A DNA stretch of 64,000 nucleotides from Flavobacterium caeni (GTDB lineage Bacteria > Bacteroidota > Bacteroidia > Flavobacteriales > Flavobacteriaceae), in NCBI RefSeq assembly GCF_900101895.1, contig NZ_FMVF01000005.1, forward strand, positions 128,463 through 192,462, given 5' to 3'. The notes beneath the pieces were generated by a model. That model did no database searches. It had not been told where the DNA came from and saw nothing but the letters and a program-made list of their open reading frames with translations. The position numbers were made by a program, and so were the translations under genes. Positions 62,711-64,000 of this stretch are shown piece after piece (position 1 is the stretch's first letter; each line of letters begins with the position of its first letter).

Positions 62711-63757
62711 ATGAGTGCTTTTAATTCTATTGCAGGTCGAAAAGTAGAGCTTGAAGATACACCTTTTGTCATTGCCGAAATAGGCCAGGCCCACGAAGGA
62801 AGCTTGGGAACAGCCCACGCCTACATTGACGCGCTCGCTTCGACGGGCGTAAACGCGGTCAAATTTCAAATGCACATTGCCGACGCCGAGAGCAGCATTC
62901 ATGAGCCGTTTCGTGTCAAGTTTTCGCTTGAAGATCAGACCCGAATGGACTATTGGCGCCGAATGGGTTTTACCCTAGATCAATGGAAAGGCCTCAAAGA
63001 ACACTGCGATGCGGTAGGTCTGGAGTTCCTTTGTTCTCCATTCAGTAACTTGAGCGTAGATTGGCTTGAGGAAATTGGGGTCGGGCGATACAAGATAGGA
63101 TCGGGAGAGGTCAATAATTTTCTTATTCTCGAAAGAATTGCCCGAACCCAAAAGCCGGTCTTGCTGTCTTCAGGAATGAGCAGTTATGCCGAACTCGACG
63201 CCACCGTTTCATTCCTACGCGAGCGAAATGTAAGGTTTTCCATTCTGCAATGTACTACTGCTTATCCTACAATGCCGGAACAATACGGGTTGAACATGAT
63301 TGGCGCATTGTGCGAACGATATGGTGTGCCGGTTGGCTATTCGGATCATTCGGCAAAAATAGAGACTTGTATAGCGGCAACGGCACTGGGGGCATCGGTA
63401 CTCGAATTTCACGTGGCGTTCGACCGACGCCAGTTTGGCCCCGATTCCATGTCATCTTTAACGCTGACCGAGACAAGTCAATTGGTCGATGCCGTGCGTA
63501 GGATAGGAAAGGCGATGCAGCATCCTATTGACAAGACGAACAATGACGCGTTTACCGAGCTCAAGCAAATATTTGAGAAATCTTTGGCCATCAATAAAGA
63601 TTTGGCTCTGGGCCATATCCTGACGTTTGAGGATCTCGAAGCGAAAAAGCCCAAGGGGTACGGCATCGCGGCATCAAAATTCAAAGAAGTTATTGGCAAA
63701 ACGCTTAAATTTGACAAAAAAAAGTGGGATTTTCTTAATCCCGAAGATTTGATATGA
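62711..63757 (+). CDS. neuB: Nonulosonate synthase (NeuB/LegI-like)
   Basis: This 348-residue enzyme condenses PEP with a ManNAc-type sugar. It has a TIM-barrel (VIAEIGQAHEGSLGTAHAYI; NAVKFQMHIADAESS; YKIGSGEVNNF; QCTTAYPTMPEQYGLNMI; YSDHSAKIETCIAATALG; LEFHVAFDRRQFGPD) and a C-terminal SAF-like domain (about 285-348, LGHILTFEDLEAKKPKGYG). The conserved EIGxNHNG appears as EIGQAHEG, a variant found in a sub-branch of the family. The product may be Neu5Ac or legionaminic acid. It overlaps the next gene by four bases (ATGA). Confidence 0.88.
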   Translation: MSAFNSIAGRKVELEDTPFVIAEIGQAHEGSLGTAHAYIDALASTGVNAVKFQMHIADAESSIHEPFRVKFSLEDQTRMDYWRRMGFTLDQWKGLKEHCDAVGLEFLCSPFSNLSVDWLEEIGVGRYKIGSGEVNNFLILERIARTQKPVLLSSGMSSYAELDATVSFLRERNVRFSILQCTTAYPTMPEQYGLNMIGALCERYGVPVGYSDHSAKIETCIAATALGASVLEFHVAFDRRQFGPDSMSSLTLTETSQLVDAVRRIGKAMQHPIDKTNNDAFTELKQIFEKSLAINKDLALGHILTFEDLEAKKPKGYGIAASKFKEVIGKTLKFDKKKWDFLNPEDLI

Positions 63758-64000
63758 CCGAATCTAGAAATATCTGCGTGGTAATTACCGCTAGGCCATC
63801 CTACAGCAGGGTAAAAACGGTTTTGGAGGCGATTCGTGACCATAGCCAATTACAGTTGCAGCTTGTTGTGGCTGCATCTGCGTTGTTGGACCGATACGGT
63901 TCTGCCGTAAATTACATCGAGAAAGATGGGTTCGACATCGCGGCAAAGGTCTTCAATGTACTCGAGGGCGAAAATCTCACTGCCGCTGCCAAAACTACCG
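63754..64000 (+). CDS. UDP-GlcNAc-type 2-epimerase, hydrolysing (NeuC/LegG-like), 3' truncated by window
   Basis: Only the first 82 codons are present. The start, MTESRNICVVITARPSYSRV, and LQLQLVVAASALLDRYG fit the hydrolysing UDP-GlcNAc 2-epimerases (NeuC/LegG), which release ManNAc or a 6-deoxy-ManNAc derivative for NeuB. Position directly after the neuB-like gene agrees. With only the N-terminus visible, the assignment to this family is good but the substrate is open: UDP-GlcNAc would imply sialic acid, UDP-diNAcBac legionaminic acid. Confidence 0.75.
   Translation, partial: MTESRNICVVITARPSYSRVKTVLEAIRDHSQLQLQLVVAASALLDRYGSAVNYIEKDGFDIAAKVFNVLEGENLTAAAKTT

Overview
The window comes from a Bacteroidota genome, most likely a fairly GC-rich member of the Flavobacteriaceae. 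The reasons are type IX secretion (T9SS) sorting tails ending two proteins, repeated promoters of the flavobacterial TTTG-N(17-23)-TAnnTTTG type, SusC/HmuR-like outer-membrane transport, Wza lipoproteins with a C-terminal membrane helix, and AT-rich intergenic inverted repeats. No rRNA, tRNA, CRISPR array, insertion sequence or prophage gene was seen. Coding density is very high and no gene-free stretch exceeds about 210 bases.

Region 1 (1-13.6 kb) is mixed housekeeping and uptake. It holds the end of a gingipain-like C25 protease, two arginine-deiminase-fold hydrolases (the second CtlX-like), a GNAT acetyltransferase, a DUF6607-like protein on the minus strand, and a haem-uptake-like set: a TonB receptor, a HmuY-type lipoprotein and a second HmuY-type protein with a T9SS tail. 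MarC, a CoA-binding protein, a sodium:solute symporter and recR follow.

Region 2 (13.6-53 kb) is one long plus-strand polysaccharide locus with many 1-8 bp gene overlaps. It is bracketed by two Wza/Wzc export pairs (13.7-16.9 and 49.8-53.0 kb), both Wzc kinases ending in Gly-Tyr repeats. Between them lie nucleotide-sugar genes (WbpP/TviC-like epimerase, two UDP-sugar dehydrogenases, RfbB, WecE, WecB, PglF/PglE/PglD-like enzymes), a PglC-like initiating transferase, Wzx, an EpsG-like Wzy, at least eight glycosyltransferases and many decoration genes: pyruvyl transferase, PP-loop enzyme, deacetylase, FkbM methyltransferase, GNAT, two ATP-grasp/HAD pairs and an HTTM-DCC membrane protein. A CpsB/YwqE-like phosphatase converges on the second Wzc and probably reverses its tyrosine phosphorylation.

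Region 3 (53.8-64 kb) is a second surface-glycan locus. A VioA-like transaminase, a MaoC-like hydratase and a VioB-like acyltransferase suggest an acylated dTDP-4-amino sugar. Wzm/Wzt form an ABC exporter, followed by a WecF-like transferase, two GT2 transferases, a hexapeptide acetyltransferase and a nonulosonate (sialic or legionaminic acid) set neuA-neuB-neuC-like that runs off the window. The window therefore encodes both a Wzy-dependent and an ABC-dependent glycan pathway, probably sharing precursors. No dTDP-glucose pyrophosphorylase (RmlA) was seen, so that step must be encoded elsewhere.
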